Assembly: GCA_963575745.1 (NCBI GenBank)
Contig: CAUYUJ010003883.1
Span: forward strand, 1-64,000
Source of the DNA: Prorocentrum cordatum
Taxonomy: Eukaryota; Sar; Dinophyceae; Prorocentrales; Prorocentraceae
Direction: 5' to 3'
Length of the DNA: 64,000 bases
In this document: positions 41,301 to 49,212 of the stretch, piece after piece
Layout: each line of letters opens with the position of its first letter
Numbering within the stretch: position 1 is the first letter of the stretch
Translations under genes and position numbers: made by a program
Notes under the pieces: model-generated
What the model saw: the letters and a program-made list of their open reading frames with translations, nothing else
Told to the model about the DNA's origin: nothing
The model's database searches: none

Positions 41301-44300
41301 AGAGTGTGGGGGAGTTTTGGCCCTGCAGCGCAGGTGTCTGGGCAATGAAGCGGAGGAGAAGCAGAGAGAGAGAGAGAGAGAGAAAGATGGAGAAAGAGTC
41401 GAACGACGACGCAGACGCCGACGTCAGGTCGGGGACGGGGCACCGGCTTCGAGATCGGCCGCGGATGCCATGGCGCGCACGATTCTCAGACACGGTCGCC
41501 CACCACATCCCACGACCTGTGCGACACCACGGCGTCGAAGACGACGCCCGCGTCGCCCCGGAAGCCCAGGTTCGAGACCATGGCCTTGAAGTCCACCCTG
41601 CGCATGCCGATCTTCACGGGACAGCCGTCGACGAAGCACTCGTGCTTCACCTGGTCCTGGCAGTGCTTCCGCTCTGCCCGTGCCAGATGCCGAAAAGCGC
41701 TGCATCCCCATACGTCCGACGACATGATTTTTGCTTAATGCGCGGCCCAAGAGGCCTCGACCCCGTCTCCAGGGCTAGCCCTGCGCCCCAGCACCATTGT
41801 TGGATGATCCCGGGGCCCTTGCAGCGGCCCCCCGAAGCTAAAGCAAAACAACACAAACGAGGGACAACGCCCGAATCGAACAACTCTGCGTTCGCTGCTT
41901 CGTGGATACCTCGGCTACACGCAAGAGCGACCCTGGGTAAGAGTGACCTTTGGTGCGCGGCTTTTGGAGGGCCGCGGGGGAACCAAGCTCAGGCGCGCAA
42001 GACGCTACTGTCGCATCGCAATCGGTGATCGGGGGACCCCATTGTGCCCGCACCAAAAGTCACTCCGGCGAAAGGTCGACGCCCCAGGGGGGCCAGCCGG
42101 CGAGGTGCCGGGCCCTCCGGGCCGCGCCCGGCGTTCCCGCCTCTGCCTTCCCCCCCCTCCACCTGCTTATGCCAGAGCACGCAGCTGCGCAGCTTCATGC
42201 CAGAGCACGCCTTCCTATTAGAGGAAAAAGAACTATGCACACACACACACACCGATTCTGGCCAGGCCCATCCTGAGCCCAGGATCGGTGCATACGCCCT
42301 CCTACCTTGGCCAGGAAGGCATATGCACCGATCCTGGGTCAAGGATGGGCCTTGCCAGGATCGGTGCATGTGCATAGTTCCCTTCGCCCGAAGGCCTATG
42401 CTTGCTCGGACTTCATGCTTGAGCACGCAGCGTCGAGGTGGCAACTGATGCCATGACAAGAATACCCACTTGACAGATTCGGGGGCAGACCCGTGCGGAA
42501 CAGGAAGCTTCAGAGAGTACTGGAGAAAGCAGAGTGCCCAGGGGCTAGAGTAACGATGCCTGCCGCCTGCTCACTCCTCACGCTCCTCCCGCTCCCGCGA
42601 CGTGGGGGTTCCAGAACGGTGCGGTCATACACCACACGGTAGCCTCGAACTCCCCGAAGGCCTCACCGCACGGTCCGTCACCGCATGGTTCAGGGACCTC
42701 GGACGCCCCGATGGCCAGAGATTTTGCGTCGGAGAACGACCAGAGTCACCAAACTGCGCAGTCACACCGTTTCCCCACTACACCGAATCCCCACCGACTC
42801 ACTGCGCAGTTGGTCCCCGAACCGTTTGGGAGCCCCTGGCAGTCCGCCGACGTCGTATTATTTTCTCGGGAGCGCCGAAAGAGGGGGCCTGGGAGAGGGG
42901 GTGGGGCGTGCATCATGGCCAAGGCGTGTGCGCGCACGAGTGGGGGCCACGTTTTGAATGAAGGAGACGGGGCCATGGAATCTGAGGGGCATCTCGGCCC
43001 AAGCCGTGACATCCCCCCTCCCCCTCGTCCTCACCTTCCTCTCGGCCGCGCCCCGCTCGCTCGGCGCGCCGACCTCTGGAGGCCTGGACCCCTTCCCCGC
43101 GACCGCTTGCTCGTCCCGAGCGGTTGGGTTCGGGGCCCCCGGGCCACGGGCAAGGGCGGCCGAGAACGCCCGCAGACACCTTCGGCCGCGAGTCGCTTCG
43201 CGCCGCGCCGGGACCTGGAGCCCTCTGCACCCCGCGCTCCCCGGCCCTCCCCGCTCGTCCACATCCCCGCGTGCACCGCCCGGCGATCGGGCGCCCGGGC
43301 CTTGAAGGCGTTGAATCCGCCGGCCCCCTCGGGGCCTGCAATGGGGGCGTCTGTGCGCACGCCCTCTGCGCCGTGTCTCCCCAGCTGCGCGCGGAGGCGG
43401 CGAGCACGCTTGTCAAGTTGCAAAAGGCGGCATCAGGAGCCGACAGGTACCGTCTAGTACTGTCCCATGGGTTGAAGCACTCGGAGCGCAAGGCTGTGCG
43501 AAAGGGCCGAGCGCTCTAGACGCAATTAACCCAGACACGACAGTATACTTCTGTGCATAAAGACCCCGAACAGCTGAACCAAAGCGACGACAGATCCACT
43601 CAGTGAGACTGGCAGCCCTGAGTTGGCGGCCGCGGGGCATAGGCGCCAACGGTCCCGAAAAAGCTTCTCGGATCGCGAGCGGTAAGGCTTCGGGTTGCGC
43701 ACGCCCCCAGAGCAGAGCCGACCCGCATAATGAGGACACACGCTAATGTTAAGTCGGCCGTGTCCTCCTACAGAGGAGTTATATAACAAATACTTGAACA
43801 TACTCGTCAACAAAAATTGAAGAAATAGTCCCCAGACAATGGTTTGACTATTTTCTAATATTCCTCCTGTAAGGGGACAAGCCTGACTTAACGATAAGGA
43901 TGCAAAAGCCTTGCTTGGAGGGCCAGTCGACGCTCCGCGAGCGGGGCGCCGCCGGCGAGAGCGGCCAGAGATGGCCCGAAGGGGACGGATGCAAAGGTGA
44001 CCTTGGAAAGTCGCTCATCCCTGCTATTAAGTCGGGCGTGTCCCCCTACAGGGGGATCTTGGACGAAGAATGAACACAACAAAAACAAAAAACAAAAATA
44101 CTCTCAAAGGGTTGAGGAAAATTCAAAACAGTGTCCCCAGAATATTTGTTTACTATTTTTGAATATTCCCCCTGTAGAGGGACAGGCCCGACTTGACCCT
44201 ACTATGCGGGCGGTCTGCAGTCCCAACTGCAGCTCACGTAGCTGATTTTCCCGGCGCCTCCCGGCGCCAAAGGCGGCTATGTATCGAGGAATGGGCCCCG

Positions 44301-45474
44301 CGGTGAGGCCGAAACCAGCTGCACGCAGCAGATTTCGTACCCCCCCTTTCCCTTGGGGGTCTTCTGACCCGGGTCAATCCAGACCCAGGTCGGGTAAGCC
44401 AATATGCGCGGCCGCCTCGCGGCCACGAGCGGCTCGCTAACCCGGGTCAGCCAGAGGGGGTCTTCGCAGGATCCTGCAGGATCGGTGCCCTGGCTGACCC
44501 CCGTTTGCATTGACCCCCGTCTCAAGGCTCCCGATTCTCAATCCCTTCCTCTCGTCCGGTCCGAATCATGTGTATGTCTACAGGTCGTCCCCTCCCAGCG
44601 CTCTTCCCGGCAGGCACGCCGAGGGGCGGCCCCCGTGGGAGGGTCGCGAGGAGACGTGCGCACGGAGCGCCCGGGGGAGCCCCCGGGAGGCCGAGATAGT
44701 CCTCTGGGGACCGGGGGGCGGTGGGGCCCGTGTTGGGACCCCTTTCTGAAGGGGCCCTGGGACACACAAAGAAATACACACAAATACAAAGATTCCCCAC
44801 ATTTCCCCATATCTTCTGGGTTTTCGTCTTCCCCCCACTTCCCATATTTTCCGATTAATTGTGTCTGTGTGTGTTTCCCCCTCCTCAGAGATAATGCTCC
44901 GGGGGCGGGGGGGGGCGGCGGGGCCCGTGTCGGGACCCCTTTCGTCCGGCCCGACACTGTGCGGGTGGACTGCAGTCCCAAAGGCCGGGGCGGTCCGACC
45001 ACACGTCGGCCCAGGAGAGGGCGCGCGAGCGCCCCAGTGGGGCGCCGCCGGAGGCAGCGCGGGGAGGTGGAGACCGCCCCAGGGTCCAGGGTCCAGGAGC
45101 CTGTCGTGGCCAAGAACAAAACACATTCCCAATCTCAAAATCGCGGATCCACCGAGGACTCGAGGATCGGCAAAAAAGAAGTCGGGATATATGGTCTGCG
45201 ATCGTCGTTACCCCCCAGGCAAAACCCGACCCCGAAATCTCCCCCCCCGAAACCTCGGCAAGCCTGTGTTCTATGCTGGCCCTCGCATTTTCGGGATTGG
45301 GCGTCTATTTTGAGTTGGTGACATGCCCGCCCGGACCACTCAGGGGGCCTGTCGAAGCCAGCCGGAGCCACCTGGGGGGGGGGGGGCCGTCGGTGCGCAA
45401 CCCGAGCCCTTACCACCCGCGCGTGGCTCGACATCCAGCGAGATGATGCTCTGAGGTGCCACCGAGCTGGAGTC
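25047..45474 (-). CDS. EF-hand-like protein, six phase-matched exons across 20 kb (partial)
   Basis: Exons: 45474-45414, 43335-43035, 41699-41517, 32425-32343, 28088-27984 and 25124-25047. Every junction keeps phase (1, 2, 2, 1, 1). Four introns are GT-AG; the 27984 donor is GC, as is the one after 25047. The joined frame reads, in order: SIISLDVEPRAG (end of an EF loop), an Arg-rich linker, VDFKAMVSNLGFRGDAGVVF, a loop spanning the 41517/32425 join (HRHGTGKVGFND) with FAAACREYHINDGDL, then KSIWKALCPNGGPLAFADL, then DVIDIHRSHSLTFEEF. Paired EF-hand repeats of this type with GF-x-GD and FAAAC-R blocks are familiar from dinoflagellate calcium-binding proteins. Loop positions 1 and 3 carry His where Asp is usual, so calcium binding is doubtful. 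Both ends are missing: the last exon ends in phase 1 and the first begins in phase 0. Introns of 1.3-9 kb are packed with MITEs. Exon 43335-43035 is the least certain. Confidence 0.5.
25501..25572. repeat. CAGCTCACGTAGCTG repeat, copy 1
   Basis: About 72 bp nearly identical to 44230-44301, with a GGCGCCTCCCGGCGCC stem. Confidence 0.75.
25584..25750. repeat. CCAACCCAACCCGAA MITE, copy 1
   Basis: Ends are complementary (ACCACCCCAACCCAACCCGA versus TCGGGTTGGGTTGGGGTGGT). Copies 2 and 3 are at 34258 and 35279. It follows the repeat at 25501 directly. Confidence 0.8.
25810..25981. repeat. GGTAAGAGTGACC element, copy 1
   Basis: Inverted ends GGTAAGAGTGACCCTTGG ... GGTCACTCTTAC; matches 41918-42079 over its length; a partial third copy is near 31385-31460. 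Confidence 0.75.
25982..26974. other. Mixed repeats, no gene
   Basis: Includes CTTAGAAGGCGCGGGCC shared with 29430-29450, an (AC)n run at 26188-26202, an AAT/AAG triplet tract (26313-26388), and a CCTCCTGG / GGCCGTCTGGGAGG repeat near 26530-26710. Confidence 0.5.
26975..27131. repeat. GTCGGGC MITE
   Basis: 157 bp, inverted ends GTCGGGCATGTCTCCCCC and GAGGGACAGGCCCGAC, internal TCCCCAGACGATTGTTGGACTA. Confidence 0.8.
27562..27697. repeat. CGCGCGGATTTCTTGGATC element, reference copy
   Basis: Inverted ends CTCCGCGCGGACTTCTTGGA and GGATCCAAGAAATCAGCGCG around a GGCGGCGCCGGAGGCGCCGC stem. This is the most frequent family in the window: clear members at 22009, 34014, 52829, 53035, 60299 and 60856, and fragments at about 23575, 27176, 34200, 34490, 36909, 59100 and 59950. 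Confidence 0.8.
28098..28253. repeat. GTCGGGC MITE next to a splice acceptor
   Basis: 156 bp, AAGTCGGGCGTGTCCCC to GGGACACGCCCGACTT. Its end lies about 8 bp from the inferred acceptor CTTAACCCCCAG of the exon at 28088, on the intron side. Confidence 0.85.
28254..29795. other. Repeat-rich, includes GGA/CTC tracts
   Basis: (GGA)n at 28680-28735 and 28778-28820, (CTC)n at 29040-29095 and 29188-29228. The - strand frame around 28390-28560 (LLAECLLANFETKAHACLDV) has some coding look but no bounded exon. Confidence 0.4.
29796..29920. repeat. GGCATCGCTCGGACGT MITE, copy 1
   Basis: About 125 bp, left CATCGCTCGGACGTCC, right CACACGTCCGGGCGATGCC, with GATGCTCCTCGATGGTCC inside. Confidence 0.8.
29921..30348. 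other. No gene recognised
   Basis: An AT-richer segment (29930-30165) is followed by GC-rich DNA. Short open frames only. Confidence 0.4.
30349..30500. repeat. CATATCCCTATCC MITE, copy 1
   Basis: Inverted ends AGCCTGGAACATATCCCTAT and ATAGGGATAGGTTCGAGGCT; internal GGGATTCCCT and GCATCCCTAAG. Copy 2 is at 49677. Confidence 0.8.
30571..30721. repeat. GTCGGGC MITE, diverged
   Basis: GTCGGGCACGTCCTCTCC to GAGGGGCACGCCCGACT, with the GTCCCCAGACGAT core. Confidence 0.65.
30722..31470. other. No gene recognised
   Basis: GC-rich. It contains a partial GCATCGCGGTCAGCGATCGG relic of the element at 25810. Confidence 0.35.
31471..31625. repeat. GACGTCCTGATCTT / CCCGGGACC repeat, copy 1
   Basis: About 155 bp shared with 48976-49132; its second half is also at 63850-63965 and, diverged, at 40760-40880. 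Contains CCCGAGGCCCGGCGAGG. Confidence 0.75.
31834..32033. repeat. TIR element with about 70-bp termini
   Basis: Left TCGGAGGCCCAGAGG...CACCAACACCAA and right TTGGTGTTGGTGCCC...CAGGCCTCCGA pair over about 70 bp with mismatches. Single copy in the window. Confidence 0.75.
32683..32862. repeat. GCGATCGTGCCCATT minisatellite
   Basis: About 10-12 degenerate units of GCGATCGTGCCCATT / GCGATCCTCCGCTCC lie between inferred introns of the EF-hand-like gene. Confidence 0.7.
32974..33210. repeat. AACTAAACTTCGATT repeat, copy 1
   Basis: Shares the GGAACGAGGCNCCTTTTT...CTTCGATT...ACCTCAGGAAAGCC...GGGCTCCTTCTTCAG order with 39033-39180. It has an internal triplication of CTAAACTTCGATTNTCCAGA. Confidence 0.7.
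33211..34013. other. No gene recognised; purine tract
   Basis: A GAATCGGA/AATCGAATCG-rich stretch (33415-33590) and a GGAGGA tract (33745-33870). No supported exon. Confidence 0.4.
34014..34150. repeat. CGCGCGGA-type element
   Basis: GAACTTTTGGCGCTCCGGGC to CCGCGCGGAGCGCCGAGAG, with a triple GCAAGAAT inside. Confidence 0.7.
34258..34434. repeat. CCAACCCAACCCGAA MITE, copy 2
   Basis: Nearly identical to 25584-25750, with TGGAAGTGGAGGGCAAATTG in common. Confidence 0.85.
34560..35278. other. GCGCGAAGCGC stems and CTCGCTCCTC tract
   Basis: Contains GCGCTCCGCGCTGCGCGGAGC and GAAGCGCGAAGCGCTTCGCG inverted repeats (34556-34690) and a CTC/CTCGCTCCT tract (34955-35140). No gene. Confidence 0.6.
35279..35440. 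repeat. CCAACCCAACCCGAA MITE, copy 3
   Basis: Left end altered (CCCCAATAGTCAACCCGAAG); right end intact. Confidence 0.8.
35490..36085. repeat. GGATCGAGGATG minisatellite
   Basis: Degenerate GGGGATCGAGGATG units over about 600 bp; a 65-bp block is duplicated exactly (starting 35771 and 35836). A stretch at 35605-35720 is paralogous to 48300-48610. Confidence 0.85.
36197..36842 (-). other. Possible coding remnant
   Basis: On the - strand, 36842-36693 encodes 49 aa (MLFVDLKLYKSKHAPRASEN... to a stop), and a second frame from about 36625 reads AGIDGRQHWWPLQPGKMF. The composition is less biased than the surroundings and looks like old coding sequence. I could not link it by phase to the flanking EF-hand-like exons. 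No family recognised. Confidence 0.3.
37190..37405. repeat. CCGTGCGGTGACC element, copy 1
   Basis: Repeated and inverted CGGTGCGGTGAC / GTCACCGCACGG blocks and GAACCCCCC; related sequence at 42600-42840, 61820-61995 and, partly, 38825-38930. Confidence 0.7.
37450..38430. other. Simple repeats, no gene
   Basis: GGAACCGGNAAAAA repeats (37525-37645), then a CTC/CTCGCTCCT tract (37810-38050). Frames here reflect the repeats. Confidence 0.6.
38627..38820. repeat. TCGGGAGCGGCCAAGA MITE, copy 1
   Basis: 194 bp, left TCGGGAGCGGCCAAGAG, right CTTTCCGCCCCCGA (complementary), internal ATCATGGCCCCCGCCATGAT palindrome and GGCGGCATGTGCGCGGCCC. Confidence 0.85.
39033..39180. repeat. AACTAAACTTCGATT repeat, copy 2
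   Basis: Shorter than 32974-33210; one CTGGACTTCGATTTTCC unit. A third fragment is at about 39398-39475. Confidence 0.65.
39190..40545. other. No gene; long CTC and GGT tracts
   Basis: (CTC)n from 39964 to 40115, interrupted once by TTCGTCCTCCAATTCC-type units that recur (40030, 40090), and (GGT)n at 40137-40160. Confidence 0.6.
40548..40740. repeat. TCGGGAGCGGCCAAGA MITE, copy 2
   Basis: Flanked by ATTTTT on both sides (GTGATTTTTCC before, CGATTTTTGTC after). Confidence 0.85.
41001..41160. repeat. GTCGGGC MITE, diverged
   Basis: GTCGGGCACGTCCCTCCACG at the left; right end decayed to TGTAGGGTTATGTTGCCCCA. Confidence 0.6.
41918..42079. repeat. GGTAAGAGTGACC element, copy 2
   Basis: Same order of motifs as 25810-25981; right end GTCACTCCGGCGAAAGG. 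Confidence 0.75.
42170..42440. repeat. GATCGGTGCAT inverted repeat cluster
   Basis: CCAGGATCGGTGCATACG, ATGCACCGATCCTGG and CCAGGATCGGTGCATGTG alternate in orientation, framed by CAGAGCACGC repeats and an (AC)n run; a related, diverged stretch is at 46965-47115. Confidence 0.65.
42600..42840. repeat. CCGTGCGGTGACC element, copy 2
   Basis: CGGTGCGGTCATACACC at the left, then AAGGCCTCACCGCACGGTCC as in copy 1; TGCGCAGT variants toward the right. Confidence 0.65.
42866..43022. repeat. TCGGGAGCG MITE, decayed copy
   Basis: Left end TCGGGAGCGCCGAAAGAGGG and a TCATGGCCAAGGCGTGTGCG stretch; right end lost. It abuts the exon proposed at 43335-43035. Confidence 0.5.
43751..43892. repeat. GTCGGGC MITE
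   Basis: AAGTCGGCCGTGTCCTCC to GGGGACAAGCCTGACTT; core GAAATAGTCCCCAGAC. Confidence 0.8.
44029..44194. repeat. GTCGGGC MITE, good copy
   Basis: AAGTCGGGCGTGTCCCCCTA with a CCCCCTACAGGGGG stem; right end GAGGGACAGGCCCGACTT. It lies only 137 bp from the previous copy. Confidence 0.85.
44230..44301. repeat. CAGCTCACGTAGCTG repeat, copy 2
   Basis: Matches 25501-25572 through GTATCGAGGAATGGGCCCC; the following sequence differs. Confidence 0.75.
44358..44534. repeat. ACCCGGGTCAATCC element, copy 1
   Basis: Shares both ends with 47636-47790 (GACCCGGGTCAATCCAGACC; GACCCCCGTCTCAAGGCTCC) and CGCAGGATCCTGCAGGATC; the middle differs. Confidence 0.75.
44747..44888. repeat. GGGGCCC-GGACACACA element, copy 1
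   Basis: About 142 bp shared with 47912-48080: ACACACAAA, TTTCCCATATTTTC, ATTAATTGTGTCTGT and TTTCCCCCTCCT in the same order. Confidence 0.8.
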
Positions 45475-45734
45475 CTGTCGGGAACCAATCGAGGATGAAT
45501 GGGCGACGCGGGGCGATGCATCCCCTCCTCAGCCTACCCCTCAGCCCAACGTTGCCCCGCGGTTTCCGGGCCATGACTAAGCTCTCCGGCGGCCGTTCGG
45601 GACGATAAAGCGGCACCCCCGGGCAGCCCTCGGCGAGGCTCGGCTGCTTGGAGGCATCCCGAGGCCGGAGAATGCCCAGGGGCCGCCGGAGACGTTCGGA
45701 AACCTCTCACGCCTCGAGCCTCGAAGCTCCGCCC

Positions 45735-45855
45735 CCTCTGAGGAGGAGGAGGAGGAGGAGGAGGAGGAGGAGGAGGAGGAGGAGGAGGAGGAGGATCAGG
45801 AGGAGGAGGAGGAGGAGGAGGAGGAGGAGGAGGAGGAGGAGGAGGAGGAGGAGTG
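45735..45855. repeat. (GGA)n tract
   Basis: About 120 bp of GGA triplets interrupted once by GATCAGG. Confidence 0.9.
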
Positions 45856-46245
45856 GAAGAGCCTCTTATCCCCCCCGTGCCTCTGGAGAGCGAGACAGAC
45901 GGGGTGGGGCGGCGACCGGCCGCCAGGCGCCCGGGATATGTGGTCCCAGTGGGGCGCCGCCCACTCGAGGAAGGCGTCCGCCGCGGGCAGCGCCGACGCC
46001 GCCGACCGGGGGCTCCCCGCCGCCAGCGCCGCCGGCAGCGCCTGAGGCGAAGCCAATCGGCGGGAGGCTGGGAACACTTAGGACGCCGACGCTGGGGGAA
46101 ACGGAGATGGACACCGTCAAAGGCCTTGGAGGGCCCCTCCCGAGGCTTTTCGAGCGCGGCGCGGCCAGCGAACGCGGCCAAGGATGGGCCGAAGGGGCAC
46201 GGATACAAGGGTAGCCTTGGGAAGGCTGCACATCCTTATTATTAG

Positions 46246-46460
46246 AGGCCTCCTAGATGGGGTCGGAGTAGATAGGGTCGGAGGATTGCGCTGCATCGCC
46301 GACACATCGCGATGCATTGGCGATGCATCGGCGACGTCGGCGATGCGTCGGCGACGTCGGCGTGGAGAAAATCGGGCTCCGCATCGAGCCGTATCGTCGA
46401 TGCATCGGCGATGCGGCGCGATCCTCCAACCCCATCTACTCCGACCCCATCTAGGAGGCC
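46246..46460. repeat. GGCCT-AGATGGGGTCGG element, copy 3
   Basis: AGGCCTCCTAGATGGGGTCG at the left, CCCCATCTAGGAGGCC at the right, GCATCGGCGATG core. Confidence 0.75.
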
Positions 46461-46800
46461 CAGAATTATGCGGGTTGACTATAGCGTGTCGCGCCCAAGC
46501 GGGGTGGTCCAAGACCAGCGGAGCGACACGATGCGCAAAAGTCCTCGACCTTCTCCGTACCAGCCGTACCCCCTGCCCCATATCCACAGCTTGGCGGCGA
46601 GCGACGGGGGGGGGGAAGTGAGAGGGATGAGGCCCTCTCAGAAACCTCGCTCGCCCCCGAGCCAAGACTGGGAGGACATCGGGCCGGGGCGGGTCGGGGC
46701 TCTTTGAAGGCGGGAGGCTCTCCGGAGGATCGATCGGGCGCCGCGGCCGCTGCAGAGCGCCGTGCAACGCGCTGAGATAGGAGAAAGAGGACTACGTTTA

Positions 46801-46956
46801 GGTCGGGCATGTGCTCGTACAGGCGGAGCTTGGCAGAAAGACAAAACATTGCCAACACATGTGCAAACATAGTCAAACCTGCTAAAAAAAACATCGTCTC
46901 CAGGCTATTTCTAGACTATGTTTGAATACTCCTCCTGTGGAGGGACGTGCCCGACT
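46801..46956. repeat. GTCGGGC MITE
   Basis: GGTCGGGCATGTGCTCGTAC to GAGGGACGTGCCCGACT. Confidence 0.75.
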
Positions 46957-47244
46957 CAAGACAGCGCGCACTGCACCGAGCATGGGCAGGCCCACCCTGG
47001 CCTGAGGTCTCTGTGCACACGCTCACCTGGCTCGGCCAGCGAGGCACACACACACACACCGACCCTGAGCTCGTGGTGAGCCTGGCCAGGATCGGCATGT
47101 GTGCACAGCTCCCGTGTCCCGACCCAGAACCCCCCTCGAGTCATGGAAACATCACCACCCGAAGCTTCTCGCTATGTTCGGCCTCTGGGAGCCCACACCG
47201 GGCCTCGGGACCGTCTAAAAAACAGCTCAGGATGAAAAGCCAGT

Positions 47245-47490
47245 CCTGCTCCTCCTCCTCCTGCTCCTCCTCCTCCTCCTCCGCCTCCTCCTCCTCCTCC
47301 TCCCCCTCATCCTCCTCCTCCGCCTCCCCCCCCTCCTCCTCCTCCCCCTCCATCCTCCTCCTCCTCCTCCTCCTCTAATCCTCCTCCTTCTAATCCTCCT
47401 CCTTCTACTCCTCCTCCTCCTCCTCCTCCTCCTCCTCCTCCTTCTAATCCTCCTCCTCCTCCTCCTCCTCCTCCTCCTCCTCCTCGTCCA
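47245..47490. repeat. (CTC)n / CTCCTTCTAAT tract
   Basis: CTC triplets with four TCCTTCTAATCC-type interruptions. Confidence 0.85.
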
Positions 47491-47635
47491 CCTCATGACG
47501 TCGGGGGACTGTGTCGCTCCCTCCTCCCGGCCGCAGAGCGGTCCGCCCGATAGGCCTCCGGGGCCTCGCTGCAGAAGCCGCTGTCGTCGTCCTGTCGGGG
47601 GCGGCCACGAGGGGGGCGCCCAAGAGGGGGTCGGG

Positions 47636-47790
47636 GATCTTCGGACCCGGGTCAATCCAGACCGGCAGTCAGCAGGACACCAAAAACCTGCAACGCAGGT
47701 CTTCGCAGACCCGGGCCTTCGCAGGATCCTGCAGGATCTGGTGCCCTGGCTGACCCCTGTTTGCATTGACCCCCGTCTCAAGGCTCCCGA
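47636..47790. repeat. ACCCGGGTCAATCC element, copy 2 (nested)
   Basis: Interrupts the MITE at 47595. The insertion boundaries fall in G-runs, so a target duplication cannot be read. Confidence 0.7.
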
Positions 47791-47911
47791 GGGGGGGGGC
47801 GCAAATCATGGGCGGCGGCATGTGCGCGGCCTGGGGGGGGACCCCGGGACGTGATGAAAGAAGAAGAGGCGCCGTGAAATCTGCGGAGGCATCATATGGC
47901 CCCGTCATGAT

Positions 47912-48080
47912 TGAAGGGGCCCCAGGACACACACAAATAAATACACACACAAATAACAATTGTCCCTATCATTTCCCATATTTTCTGGGTTTCTGTCTCC
48001 CCCCCCACTTCCCATATTTTCCCACACACATTCCTGGGAATCGACAATTAATTGTGTCTGTATGTTTTTCCCCCTCCTGA
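47912..48080. repeat. GGGGCCC-GGACACACA element, copy 2 (nested, with TSD)
   Basis: Flanked by ATGAT at 47907-47911 and 48081-48085. One ATGAT is expected at this point of the host MITE's ATCATGGC...CCATGATATCC palindrome, so this is a clear 5-bp target duplication. Ends are TGAAGGGGCCCC and CCCCCTCCTGA. Confidence 0.85.
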
Positions 48081-48350
48081 ATGATATCCATCCCCCCCCG
48101 AGTCATCACCCCCCTCTTCGCCGCCCCCGATCCTGGGGCTGCCACTCCGTCACCTTGACGGGGACCGCGCCCCAGCCGGCCTCGGAGCGCGCGCGCCCGC
48201 AGGGAGGGTTGGGAGGCCACTCTCTCGGGAGGTCTCCGCTGCCCCGAGAGCCGGGCGCTGCAATGCTTTTCACAGCGGGGGTGTTCGCCCAATTTCGGGC
48301 CCCGGGGCCCTCACAGATCGATCCGGCTCGGAAAACGACGCAGAAAGATA

Positions 48351-48532
48351 CTCCAGATTTCGTAATAAAAGGGAGGGGGTCTGGACCCTCCAAGACAAGC
48401 CATTTCAGACCCCCCCCGGTGGGAGAACCCTCCAAAACATCGTCCCCAGACCCCCCCAGGCCCTCCAAGATAGCTTGGAAAAGACCCCCCCCCCGAAATG
48501 AGACCCCCCTCCCTTTATTACGAAATCTGGAG
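48351..48532. repeat. TA-flanked MITE with 33-bp TIRs
   Basis: CTCCAGATTTCGTAATAAAA at the left and its complement TTTATTACGAAATCTGGAG at the right; TA on both sides (48349-48350, 48533-48534). The flanks match 35605-35720, which has no insertion. TA duplication suggests a Tc1/mariner-type non-autonomous element. Confidence 0.85.
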
Positions 48533-48975
48533 TACGGTCCGGGGCTCTGGGCGTGTTTCTTTTCTGCGGTGTTGCAACTTTTCGTTGCAGCGTCGGATCT
48601 CAGGGCATGGCGAGGTAGAGTCCCGAAGCCCGACCGTTCAGCTGGGGGAGGCCGGATGCGGCCCAGGCTAGAGCTCGACCAAGCCAAATTAGACTCATGT
48701 TCAAACGGGATTATCCTAGATCGGGCCGGTTCCCGACCACGCATAGAGTCGGACCTGGGCCAGAAGAACACCCCTCCAGAACATGAGACCCTCCGTCGGC
48801 CAAAACAAGCAGAACATCCCAGGGTACCCTCCCCAGGGTGCACACGAGCATCCAGCGACCAAACAGAAAAACGAGGGCACCCTCCCCGAACCAACCTCCT
48901 CTTTTCTACCTCGGCTCGACCGCATACCAGCGGCGATGCCGACTCTGACCTCGCAGGAGTCGCATCCTGACCCAG

Positions 48976-49132
48976 ACATGCGACGTCCTGATCTTGTCAA
49001 GACGACGTCCCTGGAAGTCCCGGCCCTTTCCCCGGGACCGGTATTTCGTCCCGAGTCGTTTTTTGACAGTCCCGAGGCCCGGCGAAGGCCCCCCCGAGGC
49101 CGAAGATAGCCAAAAACCTCTCGTCCTGTTTC
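48976..49132. repeat. GACGTCCTGATCTT / CCCGGGACC repeat, copy 2
   Basis: Differs from 31471-31625 at scattered bases only. Confidence 0.75.
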
Positions 49133-49212
49133 ATGTTTTACGGCGCGACCATGTTCGGGTGGCGCTCGGCGCTGCTCGCAGGGCTCAGAAGGGGGGCCCT
49201 CCTTCGACCCCG

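Larger units (their letters stand above)
47595..48130. repeat. TCGGGAGCGG MITE split by two nested insertions
   Basis: The family's left end is at 47595-47635, its middle at about 47791-47911 and its right end (ATGATATCC ... CTTCGCCGCCCCCGA) at 48081-48130. An ACCCGGGTCAATCC element (47636-47790) and a GGGGCCC-GGACACACA element (47912-48080) sit inside. Confidence 0.8.

Noticed and set aside
43384-43447. Plus-strand exon with good acceptor and donor (LRAEAASTLVKLQ)
   Set aside because: It stands alone; the - strand exon next to it (43335-43035) joins by phase with others on both sides, so the plus reading is probably fortuitous.
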